Assembly: GCF_030503635.1 (NCBI RefSeq) | Contig: NZ_CP129965.1 | Coordinates: forward strand, 1,488,001-1,552,000 | Length of the DNA stretch: 64,000 nucleotides | Direction: 5' to 3' | DNA from: Corynebacterium sp. P3-F1 | GTDB lineage: Bacteria; Actinomycetota; Actinomycetes; Mycobacteriales; Mycobacteriaceae | In this document: piece after piece, positions 45,836 through 60,427 of the stretch | Numbering within the stretch: the first letter of the stretch is position 1 | Layout: each line of letters opens with the position of its first letter | Notes under the pieces: generated by a model | What the model was told of the DNA's origin: nothing | What the model saw: only the letters and a program-made list of their open reading frames with translations | Database searches by the model: none | Program-made: the position numbers and the translations under genes

Positions 45836-46360
45836 ATGGCAAACCCGAAGAACGTCGCAGAGCTGGCTGAACTGAAGGAGAAGTTCGAAGGCTCTTCCGC
45901 CGTGTTCCTCACCGAGTACCGCGGCCTGACCGTGGGTCAGCTGCAGCAGCTGCGTGGTGAGCTCGGATTTGATGTTGAACTGCACGTCGCCAAGAACACC
46001 CTCGTCAAGATCGCTGCTAACGAGCACGGCATTGAGGGTCTCGACGATTACCTGACCGGCCCGACCGCTGTCGCATTCATCAAGGGTGACGCGACCGTGG
46101 ATGCCGCGAAGACCATGAAGAAGTTTGCCAAGGACAATGACCAGTTCATTGTCAAAGGCGGCTACATGGACGGTAACGCTCTCGACGCATCCCAGGTGGC
46201 TGCCGTCGCTGAGCTGGACAACCGCGAGACCACTCTGGCCAAGCTCGCTGGCGCTTTCCAGGGCTCTATGGCGAAGGCTGCCGGCCTGTTCCAGGCTCCG
46301 GCATCCAAGACGGCACGACTCGTTGCCGCGCTGCAGGACAAGCAGGGCGAGGCCGCCTAG
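45836..46360 (+). CDS. rplJ: 50S ribosomal protein L10
   Basis: A 174-residue stalk base protein that carries the L7/L12 dimers and binds 23S rRNA. Family parts are FEGSSAVFLTEYRGLTVGQL and VAKNTLVKIAANEHG. GGAAGGAGG precedes the ATG. It is expected to repress its own operon through the leader RNA upstream. Confidence 0.97.
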   Translation: MANPKNVAELAELKEKFEGSSAVFLTEYRGLTVGQLQQLRGELGFDVELHVAKNTLVKIAANEHGIEGLDDYLTGPTAVAFIKGDATVDAAKTMKKFAKDNDQFIVKGGYMDGNALDASQVAAVAELDNRETTLAKLAGAFQGSMAKAAGLFQAPASKTARLVAALQDKQGEAA

Positions 46361-46432
46361 AACCGGCCCGTCCACAACAAATTACACCCACCAAAAAGTC
46401 GGCCTGAGGCCGCAAACAGAAAGGAAGCCACC

Positions 46433-46822
46433 ATGGCTAAGCTCTCCAAGGACGAGCTCATTGAGCAGTTCAAGGAAATGACCCTTATCGAGCTCTCCGA
46501 GTTCCTGAAGGAATTCGAGGAGGTCTTCGACGTGACCGCTGCCGCTCCGGTTGCTGCTGTTGCAGCTGCTCCGGGCGCTGCTGGCGACGCTCCGGCTGAG
46601 GAGGAGAAGGACGAGTTCGACGTCGTTCTCGAGGCCGCTGGCGACAAGAAGATCGGTGTCATTAAGGCTGTCCGCGAGATCGTCTCCGGCCTGGGCCTGA
46701 AGGACGCTAAGGAGATGGTTGAGGGCGCACCGAAGGCCATCCTCGAGGGCGCTAACAAGGACGACGCTGAGGCTGCCAAGGCCAAGCTGGAAGAGGCTGG
46801 CGCTACCGTCACCCTCAAGTAA
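46433..46822 (+). CDS. rplL: 50S ribosomal protein L7/L12
   Basis: A 129-residue stalk protein that recruits translation factors. The N-terminal dimerisation part ([20 protein letters not shown]), an Ala-rich hinge and the globular C-domain ([21 protein letters not shown]) are all present. GAAAGGAAG precedes the ATG. A terminator follows 24 bases after the stop. Confidence 0.97.
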   Translation: MAKLSKDELIEQFKEMTLIELSEFLKEFEEVFDVTAAAPVAAVAAAPGAAGDAPAEEEKDEFDVVLEAAGDKKIGVIKAVREIVSGLGLKDAKEMVEGAPKAILEGANKDDAEAAKAKLEEAGATVTLK

Positions 46823-46846
46823 GCTCCTTGTAGCTTCACGCGCATT

Positions 46847-46878
46847 AAGCCCCCGTCGCCTATCGACGGGGGCTTTCG
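46847..46878 (+). terminator. Terminator after rplL
   Basis: A perfect 12-bp stem AAGCCCCCGTCG / CGACGGGGGCTT (46847-46858 and 46864-46875) with a 5-base loop, followed by TC. Confidence 0.85.
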
Positions 46879-46907
46879 CCGTTCCTGAACTCCCCTTAAG
46901 TTCTAGT

Positions 46908-48552
46908 GGTCGTTGCAACACTGATCTGAAGGGTTGGTGTTGGTGATGACGGTGTCACGGTGGGATCCACCGGTTGAGGAGATCACTCGGTTCCACCAGT
47001 TGGTGGTGGGTGATGGTTTGTCGGTGCGTGCGGCTGGGCTGGATCTGGGATGGTCGTTAGCTACGGCGTATCGGATTGCGCATCGTGATGGGTTACCACT
47101 GCGGAATAAGACGTTGTCGTCACAGGTGGTTGACGAGATTGTTGCGTTGTTTGCCCAGAATGTCGCGCCAATGGATATTGTGCGGCGGTTGGGTGTGAAT
47201 CCTTCGTCGGTATACCGGGTGGGGATATCGATTGGTGCGCGGCCCCGTCCTGCTCCTGAGGGTCGGCGGGCTGTGGCTACGGCGCGGCGAGTGGAGTATT
47301 TGGAGCTTCGGGCCTGTGGGTTGGATCGTCGTTCTGCTGCAGCTGCGTGTGGGATGGGGTTACGTGGTGCGCTTGATGTTGATAAGGGGGTGATTAAAAC
47401 ACGTGGTCGGCGTGTGCCGTTTGTGCCTGATGGCCAGGCAGTTTATCGCTATAAACGGCTTATGCAGGTTCTTGCGTATGTTGATGGCCGGGTCAGTGTT
47501 CCGGTGGAGGTGTTGCCGCAGGCTGCGGTGGAGAAGGTGATTGACCGGCGGTACTTGTCGTTGGTGGAGCGGGAGCGCATCGCGGATCGGGTGAATCGGA
47601 ATTTATCGGTTCGGGCGATTGCGCGTGAGCTTGGGCGTGATCCGGGGACGATTTCGCGCGAGATTAGTCGCAATAGTGGTGATGATGGCATTTATCGCCC
47701 GTATGAGGCGCACCGGAAGTCAACGCTTCGGAGGTTTCGGCCGAAGGTGTCGAAGATTGCGGCGAATCCGCGGTTGAAACAGCAGGTGTGGCAGTGGTTG
47801 CGGATGGAGTTTTCCCCTGAGCAGGTGGCTGGCCGGTTGCGCAGGGAATTCCCTGGCGATGAGACTATGCATGTGAGTCATGAAACGATCTATCAAGAGC
47901 TGTATTGCCAGGCCAGAGGCGAGTTGAAGAAGGTGGTGGCCCATGCCCTTCGTACGGGGCGGACGCGGCGTAAACCGCGTGGTCAGCGTGTTGCGAGGAG
48001 TCGGTTTATTGATCCGATGATCATGATTGCCGATCGTCCTGCTGTTGTTGAGGATCGGGCTGTGCCGGGGCATTGGGAGGGTGATCTGATTATCGGTGCA
48101 GGTGGAAGGTCTGCGATTGGGACGTTGGTGGAGCGGACGACGCGGTATGTGATGTTGCTGCATTTGCCGGATGGGCATGGTGCGGTGGCGGTGCGTGATG
48201 CGCTGGTGGAGGCGATTATGACGTTGCCGCAGCATCTTCGGGGGTCGTTGACCTGGGATCAGGGTTCAGAGATGGCTGGTCATAGGTCGTTTAGCATTGC
48301 GACGGATTGTCCGGTGTATTTCTGTGATCCGGGGTCGCCGTGGCAGCGGGGGACGAATGAGAACACTAATGGGTTGTTGCGTCAGTATTTTCCGAAAGGT
48401 GCGGATTTGAGTGTTTATGGGCGGGAGGAGTTGGAGCTTGTTGCTCATCGGTTGAATTGTCGGCCGCGTAAGACGTTGGGTTTTGCTACTCCTGCGGAGC
48501 GGATGGCGGAGCTGTTAGGTTTAGCTGAAAGCTAGGAAATGTTGCAACGACC
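46908..48552 (+). mobile_element. IS30-family insertion sequence, complete
   Basis: An element of about 1645 bp with 13-bp perfect terminal inverted repeats GGTCGTTGCAACA (46908-46920 and complement 48540-48552). CTAG is present outside both ends (46903-46906 and 48554-48557) and could be a short target duplication or a palindromic target; the exact edge may shift by one base. It encloses one intact transposase gene. Codon use is AT-richer than the neighbouring ribosomal genes. Confidence 0.9.
46946..48535 (+). CDS. IS30-family transposase
   Basis: A 529-residue DDE transposase. The second half has the IS30 core: GHWEGDLIIGAGGRSAIGTLVERTT (first Asp), LTWDQGSEMAGH (second Asp) and SPWQRGTNENTNGLLRQYFPKG-type ending with the Glu. 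An HTH of the family (LSVRAIARELGRDPGTISREI) lies near residue 225. About 200 N-terminal residues carry an additional HTH-like part, longer than classic IS30. It looks intact. The start could be ATG 46946 or an in-frame TTG/GTG a few codons earlier. Confidence 0.93.
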   Translation: MTVSRWDPPVEEITRFHQLVVGDGLSVRAAGLDLGWSLATAYRIAHRDGLPLRNKTLSSQVVDEIVALFAQNVAPMDIVRRLGVNPSSVYRVGISIGARPRPAPEGRRAVATARRVEYLELRACGLDRRSAAAACGMGLRGALDVDKGVIKTRGRRVPFVPDGQAVYRYKRLMQVLAYVDGRVSVPVEVLPQAAVEKVIDRRYLSLVERERIADRVNRNLSVRAIARELGRDPGTISREISRNSGDDGIYRPYEAHRKSTLRRFRPKVSKIAANPRLKQQVWQWLRMEFSPEQVAGRLRREFPGDETMHVSHETIYQELYCQARGELKKVVAHALRTGRTRRKPRGQRVARSRFIDPMIMIADRPAVVEDRAVPGHWEGDLIIGAGGRSAIGTLVERTTRYVMLLHLPDGHGAVAVRDALVEAIMTLPQHLRGSLTWDQGSEMAGHRSFSIATDCPVYFCDPGSPWQRGTNENTNGLLRQYFPKGADLSVYGREELELVAHRLNCRPRKTLGFATPAERMAELLGLAES

Positions 48553-48643
48553 CCTAGAATCCGCCCCCGCCTCCCTCCGTCACGACCGGTTCTTGGCCAT
48601 TCCCTTTTCCTCCGTAGTCGGGTGTGCTTGTAAAATCGCTCGC

Positions 48644-49618
48644 ATGCTTCCTAAGTCCCGCATCGTGGCAGCCCTGTTGGTCGGGCTGGGTTTGGCGCTT
48701 GTTGTCGCGGGACTCGTGGCGCCGAAATTCCTCAACGGCGATGCCCGTTTCCCGTTGGGGCTGGAGAACACGACGTGGACTATCCATGATCCAGACGGGA
48801 AAGTGGGGGAGGAGAAAGAAGACGGGCAGTTCGTCAATTCAGTTGTCCCGTTGACCCGCCAACTGCACATGACGGTGCAGAACCCCGCGAATGATGAAGT
48901 AGCTGCTTTGCGTATCGGGGATTCGCTGTTGCGGGGCGACAAGGATTCGGACTTTGACAACCTCGTTGCTGCCTCGACATGGTCGCTGCAGATGGACCGC
49001 AAGACAGGTGGGTTTGTCGCTCCCGCAAAATTGAGCACGGTGATGGCTTTCCCGGAGACTGATGTGCCTGTCGAGGGTGTCTGGCTGAAGTTCCCCTCGA
49101 ATGTCGCGCAGCAGGAGTACCAGGTCTTCGATCCTGCGCTGCGGACTGCGGCTCCCGCCAGTTTCACCGGGGAAATAGAAGCGTACGGCCGCACGCTTTA
49201 CACCTTCGAGCAGGAAATACCCGCCACGAATGTCGCCTCCCTGTACGCCGACGCCCAGAATACGATGACGGTTCCGGTGCCCGGTCCGGACGGCGGCCAG
49301 CAGCAAGTCTTTCGGCACCACACCGCCAAGCGCGAGTTCATTGTCGACCAGATCACGGGGCTTGTCGTCGGCATGAATGAGAGGGTGGACGACTATTACG
49401 CGGACCGGGCTGGGAAGAGAGTGCGCACAATCGTGTCCTATGAGGGGCGCATGGATGAGGCCCAAACCCGCGCCCTCACCGAGCAACTTCCAGCGGTCAC
49501 GCAGAAGATGTCGCGAAGCGTCACCCTCGCCGTCATCGGTCTCGGCGCGTTGACTGCTATAGCCGGGTTAGCGGCGGCGATGCGGCCTGCCGCGCCCCGG
49601 CATCGGCGAAACGGATAA
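48644..49618 (+). CDS. DUF3068 (PorA-family-type) membrane-anchored protein
   Basis: A 324-residue protein with an N-terminal helix (IVAALLVGLGLALVVAGLVAP) and a C-terminal helix (SVTLAVIGLGALTAIAGLAAA), enclosing a large extracytoplasmic domain. The arrangement and sequence fit DUF3068; function unknown, probably cell envelope. TAAAAT at 48631-48636 is 7 nt before ATG 48644, so it is probably leaderless and has its own promoter, only 92 bases from the IS30 element. Confidence 0.82.
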   Translation: MLPKSRIVAALLVGLGLALVVAGLVAPKFLNGDARFPLGLENTTWTIHDPDGKVGEEKEDGQFVNSVVPLTRQLHMTVQNPANDEVAALRIGDSLLRGDKDSDFDNLVAASTWSLQMDRKTGGFVAPAKLSTVMAFPETDVPVEGVWLKFPSNVAQQEYQVFDPALRTAAPASFTGEIEAYGRTLYTFEQEIPATNVASLYADAQNTMTVPVPGPDGGQQQVFRHHTAKREFIVDQITGLVVGMNERVDDYYADRAGKRVRTIVSYEGRMDEAQTRALTEQLPAVTQKMSRSVTLAVIGLGALTAIAGLAAAMRPAAPRHRRNG

Positions 49619-49991
49619 AGCGGCAGCCTCGGCCGCGCACGTTGCCTGCGTCGATTGCAAACGCGGAGCCGCAAGGTGGTAGAGTTCCCGGCGAATCCGA
49701 TGACGGACGCAGCAGTCGGCGGTAGAGCCGGACCGCAGGATTCGACGGCAGGTTTTGACTGCGCCGACGCTTTACAAAGAGACAACGGGGGTATAAGCTG
49801 TCTCCTTGCGCTGGAAGCCGTCGCCAGTGTGTATGAGGAAACCTTGGATCAACGCAAAAACGTTGATTTGACAAGGTGATTTTGTGCATTCTGGATATCC
49901 GGGGGCTTCCACAGCTGTCGCAGCTAACAATAAACGCTAATTATCCAGCGGGTGACCAGTGTATATGCGCCGTGCACGGGCCCCGCGTGAG
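49619..49991. other. Intergenic region before rpoB
   Basis: 373 bases without a supported gene. It contains a palindrome at 49848-49867 and a TTGACA (49868-49873), and the leader of rpoB. Confidence 0.55.
49848..49897 (+). promoter_or_regulatory. Putative rpoB promoter with adjoining palindrome
   Basis: ATCAACG (49848-49854) and CGTTGAT (49861-49867) form a perfect 7-bp inverted repeat directly against TTGACA (49868-49873). A -10 may be TGGATA at 49892-49897, with an 18-base spacer. The -10 is uncertain. Confidence 0.45.
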
Positions 49992-52900
49992 GTGCTGGAA
50001 GGACCCATCTTGGCAGTCTCCCGCCAGACCAAGTCAGTGGCCACAATTCCCGGAGCTCCGGAACGGTATTCGTTTGCGAAGATCGCCGAGCCGATTTCCC
50101 TGCCCGGGCTTCTCGATGTTCAGTTAGAATCCTTCGCTTGGCTCGTCGGCACGCCGGAATGGCGTGAGCGCCAGGCCGAAGAGCGCGGTGCCGATGCCCG
50201 CATCACGTCCGGTCTCGAGGACATACTGGAGGAAATCTCCCCGATCCAGGACTACTCGGGCAACATGAGCCTGTCTCTGTCCGAGCCGCGCTTTGAAGAT
50301 GTCAAGTACACCATCGACGAGTGCAAAGACAAGGACATCAACTACTCCGCGCCGCTGTACGTGACGGCCGAGTTCATCAACAACGACACCCAGGAGATCA
50401 AGTCCCAGACTGTCTTCATCGGCGACTTCCCGCTGATGACGGACAAGGGCACGTTCATCGTCAACGGCACTGAGCGTGTCATCGTCTCGCAGCTCGTGCG
50501 TTCCCCGGGCGTCTACTTCGACGAGACGATCGACAAATCCACGGAGCGTCCACTGCACTCCGTGAAGGTCATCCCGTCCCGCGGTGCTTGGCTCGAATTC
50601 GATGTGGACAAGCGCGACACTGTCGGTGTCCGCATTGACCGCAAGCGCCGTCAGCCGGTGACCGTCCTGCTGAAGGCTCTGGGCTGGACCGAGCAGCAGA
50701 TTAAGGACCGTTTCGGCTTCTCCGAGATCATGATGTCCACTCTCGAAAACGACGGCGTGGCCAACACCGATGAGGCACTGCTGGAGATTTACCGCAAGCA
50801 GCGTCCGGGCGAGCAGCCGACGCGCGACCTCGCGCAGTCCTTGCTTGAGAATGCATTCTTCCGCGCTAAGCGCTACGACCTTGCACGAGTGGGCCGCTAC
50901 AAGGTCAACCGTAAGCTGGGCCTCGGCGGCGACCACGACGGTGAGATGACCCTGACAGAAGAGGACATCGCCACCACGCTCGAGTACCTCGTGCGCCTGC
51001 ACGCCGGTGAGCGCGAAATGACTTCCCCGGAGGGCGTTGTCATCCCGATCAACACGGACGACATCGACCACTTCGGCAACCGTCGTCTGCGTACTGTGGG
51101 CGAGCTGGTGCAAAACCAGGTCCGCGTCGGCCTGTCCCGTATGGAGCGCGTTGTGCGCGAGCGCATGACCACCCAGGACGCCGAGTCCATCACGCCGACG
51201 TCTCTGATCAACGTGCGACCGGTCTCTGCTGCAATCCGCGAGTTCTTCGGCACCTCCCAGCTGTCGCAGTTCATGGACCAGAACAACTCCCTGTCGGGTC
51301 TGACGCACAAGCGCCGTTTGTCCGCGCTTGGTCCGGGCGGTCTCTCCCGCGAGCGCGCCGGCATCGAGGTCCGCGACGTGCACCCGTCGCACTACGGCCG
51401 CATGTGCCCGATTGAGACTCCGGAGGGCCCGAACATTGGTCTAATCGGTGCGTTGGCGTCCTACGCCCGCGTCAACCCGTTCGGTTTCATTGAGACGCCG
51501 TACCAGAAGGTGGTCGACGGCAAGATCACCGACGAGATCGATTACCTCACCGCCGACGAGGAGGACCGCTTCGCCATCGCCGAGGCGGCCACCGCGCACG
51601 ACAAGGACATGAACATCACCGCAGACCGCATCGAGGTCCGCCTCAAGGACGGCGATATCGGTGTTGTGAGCGCCAAGGATGTCGACTACGTCGATATCTC
51701 CCCGCGCCAGATGGTCTCCGTCGCTACCGCGATGATTCCGTTCCTGGAGCACGACGATGCTAACCGTGCCCTCATGGGTGCGAACATGCAGAAGCAGGCA
51801 GTGCCGTTGCTGCGTTCGGAGGCCGCGTATGTGGCCACCGGTACCGAGCTGCGTGCTGCTTACGACGCGGGCGACATCGTCATTTCCAAGAACGCCGGTG
51901 TCGTCGAGGATGTCTCCGGCGACGTGATCACCATCATGGACGACGAGGGCCAGCGCGAGTCCTACCTGCTGCGCACGTTCGAGCGCACCAACCAGGGCAC
52001 CTGCTACAACCAGACACCGATCGTGTCTGCCGGCGACCGCGTCGAGGCCGGCCAGGTCATCGCCGACGGCCCGGGCACCAAGAACGGCGAGATGGCGCTG
52101 GGCACCAACCTGCTCGTCGCATTCATGCCGTGGGAGGGCCACAACTATGAGGACGCGATCATCCTCAACCAGCGCGTGGTCGAGCAGGACATCCTGACGT
52201 CCGTGCACATTGAGGAGCACGAGATCGACGCCCGCGACACCAAACTGGGCGCCGAGGAGATCACCCGCGAGATCCCGAACGTCTCCGAGGATGTGCTCAA
52301 GGACCTCGACGAGCGCGGCATCATCCGCATCGGTGCGGACGTCCGTGACGGCGACATCCTCGTGGGCAAGGTCACGCCGAAGGGCGAGACCGAGCTGACC
52401 CCGGAGGAGCGCTTGCTGCGCGCCATCTTCGGCGAGAAGGCCCGCGAGGTCCGCGACACCTCCCTGAAGGTGCCGCACGGTGAGACCGGCAAGGTCATCG
52501 CAGTCCGTCGCTTCTCCCGCGAGGACGACGACGATCTGTCCCCGGGCGTCAATGAAATGATTCGCGTCTACGTGGCTCAGAAGCGCAAGATCCAGGACGG
52601 CGACAAGATGGCCGGCCGCCACGGCAACAAGGGTGTCGTGGGCAAGATCCTCCCCGAGGAGGACATGCCGTTCATGGCTGACGGCACCCCGGTGGACATC
52701 ATCCTGAACACCCACGGTGTGCCGCGCCGTATGAACATCGGCCAGGTCCTTGAGGTTCACCTCGGCTGGCTGGCCAAGGCCGGCTGGACGGTCAACCCGG
52801 ACGACCCGGCGAACGCGAAGCTGCTGGAGACCCTTCCGGAGCACCTGTACGACGTTCCGCCTGAGTCCCTGACCGCCACCCCAGTGTTCGATGGTGCGAC

Positions 52901-53489
52901 CAACGACGAGATCGCAGGCCTACTGGCGAACACGAAGCCGAACCGCGACGGCGACGTCATGGTCGACGGCGACGGCAAGACAGTGCTTTTCGACGGCCGC
53001 TCCGGCGAACCGTTCAAGTACCCGATTTCCGTCGGTTACATGTACATGCTCAAGCTGCACCACCTCGTGGACGAGAAGATTCACGCTCGTTCCACCGGCC
53101 CGTACTCCATGATTACCCAGCAGCCGCTGGGTGGTAAGGCGCAGTTCGGTGGCCAGCGCTTCGGCGAGATGGAGGTGTGGGCGATGCAGGCGTACGGCGC
53201 CGCCTACACCCTGCAGGAGTTGCTCACCATCAAGTCCGATGACGTGGTGGGCCGCGTGAAGGTGTACGAGGCGATTGTCAAGGGCGACAACATTCCGGAC
53301 CCGGGTATCCCGGAGTCCTTCAAGGTGTTGCTCAAAGAGCTGCAGTCACTCTGCCTGAACGTAGAGGTGCTCTCCACCGACGGCACGCCGATGGAGCTTT
53401 CCGGCGACGACGACGAATACGACCAGGCTGGATCCTCGCTGGGCATCAACCTGTCCCGCGACGAGGGTTCCGCAGCCGACACGGCATAA
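49992..53489 (+). CDS. rpoB: RNA polymerase beta subunit
   Basis: The catalytic-core subunit, 1165 residues from GTG 49992. The family start [16 protein letters not shown] is present. GGAAGGA lies 6 bases before an in-frame TTG at 50010, which may be the real start. The rifampicin region ([28 protein letters not shown]) carries the residues of susceptible strains at the usual resistance positions. Motifs [20 protein letters not shown] and [16 protein letters not shown] are intact. rpoC follows after 107 bases. Confidence 0.96.
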   Translation: MLEGPILAVSRQTKSVATIPGAPERYSFAKIAEPISLPGLLDVQLESFAWLVGTPEWRERQAEERGADARITSGLEDILEEISPIQDYSGNMSLSLSEPRFEDVKYTIDECKDKDINYSAPLYVTAEFINNDTQEIKSQTVFIGDFPLMTDKGTFIVNGTERVIVSQLVRSPGVYFDETIDKSTERPLHSVKVIPSRGAWLEFDVDKRDTVGVRIDRKRRQPVTVLLKALGWTEQQIKDRFGFSEIMMSTLENDGVANTDEALLEIYRKQRPGEQPTRDLAQSLLENAFFRAKRYDLARVGRYKVNRKLGLGGDHDGEMTLTEEDIATTLEYLVRLHAGEREMTSPEGVVIPINTDDIDHFGNRRLRTVGELVQNQVRVGLSRMERVVRERMTTQDAESITPTSLINVRPVSAAIREFFGTSQLSQFMDQNNSLSGLTHKRRLSALGPGGLSRERAGIEVRDVHPSHYGRMCPIETPEGPNIGLIGALASYARVNPFGFIETPYQKVVDGKITDEIDYLTADEEDRFAIAEAATAHDKDMNITADRIEVRLKDGDIGVVSAKDVDYVDISPRQMVSVATAMIPFLEHDDANRALMGANMQKQAVPLLRSEAAYVATGTELRAAYDAGDIVISKNAGVVEDVSGDVITIMDDEGQRESYLLRTFERTNQGTCYNQTPIVSAGDRVEAGQVIADGPGTKNGEMALGTNLLVAFMPWEGHNYEDAIILNQRVVEQDILTSVHIEEHEIDARDTKLGAEEITREIPNVSEDVLKDLDERGIIRIGADVRDGDILVGKVTPKGETELTPEERLLRAIFGEKAREVRDTSLKVPHGETGKVIAVRRFSREDDDDLSPGVNEMIRVYVAQKRKIQDGDKMAGRHGNKGVVGKILPEEDMPFMADGTPVDIILNTHGVPRRMNIGQVLEVHLGWLAKAGWTVNPDDPANAKLLETLPEHLYDVPPESLTATPVFDGATNDEIAGLLANTKPNRDGDVMVDGDGKTVLFDGRSGEPFKYPISVGYMYMLKLHHLVDEKIHARSTGPYSMITQQPLGGKAQFGGQRFGEMEVWAMQAYGAAYTLQELLTIKSDDVVGRVKVYEAIVKGDNIPDPGIPESFKVLLKELQSLCLNVEVLSTDGTPMELSGDDDEYDQAGSSLGINLSRDEGSAADTA

Positions 53490-53596
53490 GCGCGAAAAGC
53501 GCTTCTGCCGTGCGTCGGCAAGCAAATACGACTTAAGACGAAGAATTAATTCAACTTCAATCCTCCCCGGTCACTGGGAGGTGAAAGGGCATTTAC

Positions 53597-57598
<4,002 letters not shown>

Positions 57599-57628
57599 GC
57601 GCCAACTAAGCCGCCCGCTTATCGACGA

Positions 57629-57687
57629 AGCCCGGCTCCCCTCCAGCCCTGACACGCACAGGGAAGAGAGGGGAGCCGGGCTGTTTC
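57629..57687 (+). terminator. Terminator after rpoC
   Basis: A perfect 15-bp stem (AGCCCGGCTCCCCTC at 57629-57643, complement at 57668-57682) with an internal CCCT/AGGG in the loop, then GTTTC. Confidence 0.8.
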
Positions 57688-57689
57688 GC

Positions 57690-58433
57690 TGCACCCATTT
57701 ACTCCGTATCGACCCGGCCCCCGGCTCCGCTGGAACCGTTGTGAATCGTCCCGCATATCCCCAGGCGGCATGTGACCGGTGGGAGAGGAGAGGTTCTGGT
57801 TCCAGCTGCATCTAGGTGCGGTGCGTAACAAGGGGCTCAGGCCTGATTGTTGAATGCCGTAGATCCACTGGATCGGATGGAGGCCGAAGGCCGTGTGCTC
57901 CGGACCAGCGGGGTGTGGGTGTCGGCGGTGCAGAGCTGGATGTGGTGGTGGTCTGTCGAACGGAAATCATGTGTTCAAGAGAGGTAGTCAATTCGACGGT
58001 GAGCGTTGCGGTTCATTATTTCCCGAGCCGCCCACATGCCGATGCCGGCCAGCGCCATATCCGTTGCCCGAGTTGTCAGATTTCGCCGCCGACGGCGAAG
58101 AAAGCGAGCACTCACAGGGTCGACTCGGATATGATGGCCAGGGAAAAGTCAGCTAAGCCGAGCGTGCGCTGACTGCCGCGTACAGACCCGCAACGACCAA
58201 TACGGCGGTTTGAGATCTCCCCTCTACGACGTTCGCACAGCTCCCAATGTAACGGAATGTTATGTCCAGCTCAGACACTGCGAGATTGCAGGAAAAAGGG
58301 TGTGTGCGAAGGTGCGAAGGCCGCTGCGCGTCCTGGCTGAAGAGCGAAAGGGGACACCCGGGCTGGGGTAGGCGAGACGCGGGAGACGTCTCGTGAGGCC
58401 GGCCGGAAGGAAACTGGCAGCGCTTGATTAGGA
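57690..58433. other. Long region without a supported gene
   Basis: About 745 bases between the rpoC terminator and the DUF1707 gene. Short frames occur on both strands but none has a recognisable family, start signal or codon pattern. Small palindromes such as TTTCGCCGCCGACGGCGAA near 58080 are seen. It may hold a decayed gene or an RNA. Confidence 0.45.
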
Positions 58434-59090
58434 TCAGTCAGCGCGTGCGTTGCGCGAAGCGCGGACCACGCTGACCCCGCCCATGAGGCCGATCCCACGG
58501 AGGCGGATGAGAGGAGCAAAGGCCGGGACATCGTCGATAAGCATGGTGCACGACGGGTGGTCCTTGATGCCGAAGCCGCCCATGATGCCGAGGCCATCGC
58601 TGACTACCCGGACATCTTCCGGGACGACGATCTTGATTCCTCCCATGATTGAGATAGCGTCGATGACGGTCTCCTGAGCCGAAAGCTTGGCGCAGCGCAG
58701 GTCGAGATAGGTGCCGCCCATGAGAGCGAACGACGTGTGGTGCCGGGCAATATGCCACGAACCTTCGTGCACGGAGCCGCCCATGAGGGCGAATGAGACG
58801 GACGATCCCCCTGGTTGCGACACAATATTCCTGCTCGCCTGTTGTTGCCCGGGGGCCGGATCGCCGGTGCTCTGAGGCGCATTCGTGACATCCAGGTCGG
58901 CCGTCAACCGCTCGAGCTCGTCGGCGAATGTGATCTTCCAAACCTGAGATGACCTGGCATCGAATTCGGAGAGATCCAACTGCCCATCGGCGAGAGCGGA
59001 GGCGAGGGCATCCGCCGCGAACTGGCGAGCGGACGATGATGCGCGCTTACGGGGCAGCGGGGACTCGGATCGCTCGATGTCAGACGACAT
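58434..59090 (-). CDS. DUF1707 / LiaF-like cell-envelope protein
   Basis: A 218-residue soluble protein. Residues about 17-66 are the DUF1707 (SHOCT-like) domain (ARQFAADALASALADGQLDLSEFDARSS). The rest has repeats of a SFALMGG / IMGGIKI / IMGGFGI type that resemble the LiaF/DUF2154 beta-helix of cell-wall-stress proteins. Function unknown. TAAACT (complement of 59097-59102) lies 6 nt before the ATG and no ribosome binding site is seen (leaderless). Confidence 0.82.
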   Translation of the reverse strand: MSSDIERSESPLPRKRASSSARQFAADALASALADGQLDLSEFDARSSQVWKITFADELERLTADLDVTNAPQSTGDPAPGQQQASRNIVSQPGGSSVSFALMGGSVHEGSWHIARHHTSFALMGGTYLDLRCAKLSAQETVIDAISIMGGIKIVVPEDVRVVSDGLGIMGGFGIKDHPSCTMLIDDVPAFAPLIRLRGIGLMGGVSVVRASRNARAD

Positions 59091-59376
59091 GAGTTGAGTT
59101 TAAACCGGAAAGTACGCGATCGCATTGTGATCATGAGTTCCTGCCGCAAGAGTGGAGACCCGCGATTTGCTTTCGAGGGCCGGGAACGGGTAATTTCTCT
59201 AACGATTCCGCCTCGCTCGCCGGGGTTGGGAAACCGTTGAACTCCGCGCACCTTCTGGGAGTGCGTTGGCAGCTCACGCGAAAACGGCAGGGCCCCGAAG
59301 AAGAGCCCCCATTTTTGCATGTTTGGCTGCCTTCGTCCCCACCAGGGGAGTGCGCAACCGAACAGAAAGAGTTGGT

Positions 59377-59748
59377 ATGCCAACTATCCAGCAGCTGGTC
59401 CGCAAGGGCCGTCACGATAAAAGCAAGAAGGTGGCAACTGCTGCGCTGAAGGGCTCCCCGCAGCGCCGCGGCGTGTGCACCCGCGTGTACACCACCACCC
59501 CGAAGAAGCCGAACTCCGCACTCCGCAAGGTCGCGCGTGTCCGCCTGACCTCCGGCATCGAGGTCTCCGCCTACATCCCGGGCGAGGGCCACAACCTGCA
59601 GGAGCACTCCATGGTGCTCGTGCGCGGCGGCCGTGTGAAGGACCTTCCGGGTGTCCGCTACAAGATCATCCGCGGCGCACTGGACACCCAGGGCGTCAAG
59701 GACCGCAAGCAGGCTCGCTCCCGTTACGGCGCGAAGAAGGGACAGTAA
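59377..59748 (+). CDS. rpsL: 30S ribosomal protein S12
   Basis: A 123-residue decoding-centre protein. [19 protein letters not shown] and [17 protein letters not shown] are intact; the lysines that confer streptomycin resistance when mutated (in PKKPNS and RVKDLPG) are the susceptible type. The ATG at 59377 gives the standard [12 protein letters not shown] start. rpsG follows after 6 bases. Confidence 0.97.
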   Translation: MPTIQQLVRKGRHDKSKKVATAALKGSPQRRGVCTRVYTTTPKKPNSALRKVARVRLTSGIEVSAYIPGEGHNLQEHSMVLVRGGRVKDLPGVRYKIIRGALDTQGVKDRKQARSRYGAKKGQ

Positions 59749-59754
59749 AGAACA

Positions 59755-60222
59755 ATGCGTAAGCAGCAAGCTCCGAAGCGTCCCGTTGTCAAGGACCCGG
59801 TTTACGACTCTGAGCTGGTCTCCCAGCTGATCAACAAGATCCTCCAGGACGGCAAGAAGTCCACCGCGCAGCGCATCGTCTACGACGCGCTGGAGATCTG
59901 CCGCGAGAAGACCGGCACTGATCCGGTGGGCACCCTGGAGAAGGCTCTGGGCAACATTCGCCCGGACCTCGAAGTCCGCTCCCGCCGCGTCGGCGGTGCG
60001 ACCTACCAGGTTCCGGTCGAGGTCCGCCCGGGCCGCTCCACCACCCTCGCACTCCGCTGGATGGTCACCTTCACCCGCCAGCGCCGCGAGAACACCATGA
60101 CCGAGCGTCTTGCCAACGAGATCCTGGACGCATCCAACGGTCTCGGCGCATCCGTGAAGCGCCGCGAGGACACCCACAAGATGGCCGAGGCCAACCGCGC
60201 CTTCGCGCACTACCGCTGGTAA
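59755..60222 (+). CDS. rpsG: 30S ribosomal protein S7
   Basis: A 155-residue primary assembly protein of the 30S head. Motifs are [38 protein letters not shown] and [11 protein letters not shown] at the end. Normal length; cotranscribed with rpsL. Confidence 0.97.
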   Translation: MRKQQAPKRPVVKDPVYDSELVSQLINKILQDGKKSTAQRIVYDALEICREKTGTDPVGTLEKALGNIRPDLEVRSRRVGGATYQVPVEVRPGRSTTLALRWMVTFTRQRRENTMTERLANEILDASNGLGASVKRREDTHKMAEANRAFAHYRW

Positions 60223-60427
60223 ATGCCCGCTGCGCCGTATCCGGCAGGGGTCTTTGGTTGCCCCGCCGGAGGCTGGCTCGAGCCTTCGAGGTCTTGCAAT
60301 GCCAGATCTGCGATTAAGTGGCAGAATCGACCAAGGAAAATAATCCGCCAAGGCGTCTAAAGTCGCTCCCGGTATCACGGGGATCACGGCTCAGGGCGTC
60401 GACGACACATGAGTTGGGGTACAAAAC

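Noticed and set aside
51235..51345. Rifampicin-resistance substitutions in rpoB
   Set aside because: The residues at the usual resistance positions are those of susceptible strains.
57816..58172. 119-codon frame downstream of rpoC
   Set aside because: Arg/Cys-rich with no family resemblance, no start signal and no codon bias like the neighbours.
59490..59660. Streptomycin-resistance substitutions in rpsL
   Set aside because: Both lysines that matter (PKKPNS and RVKDLPG) are unchanged.
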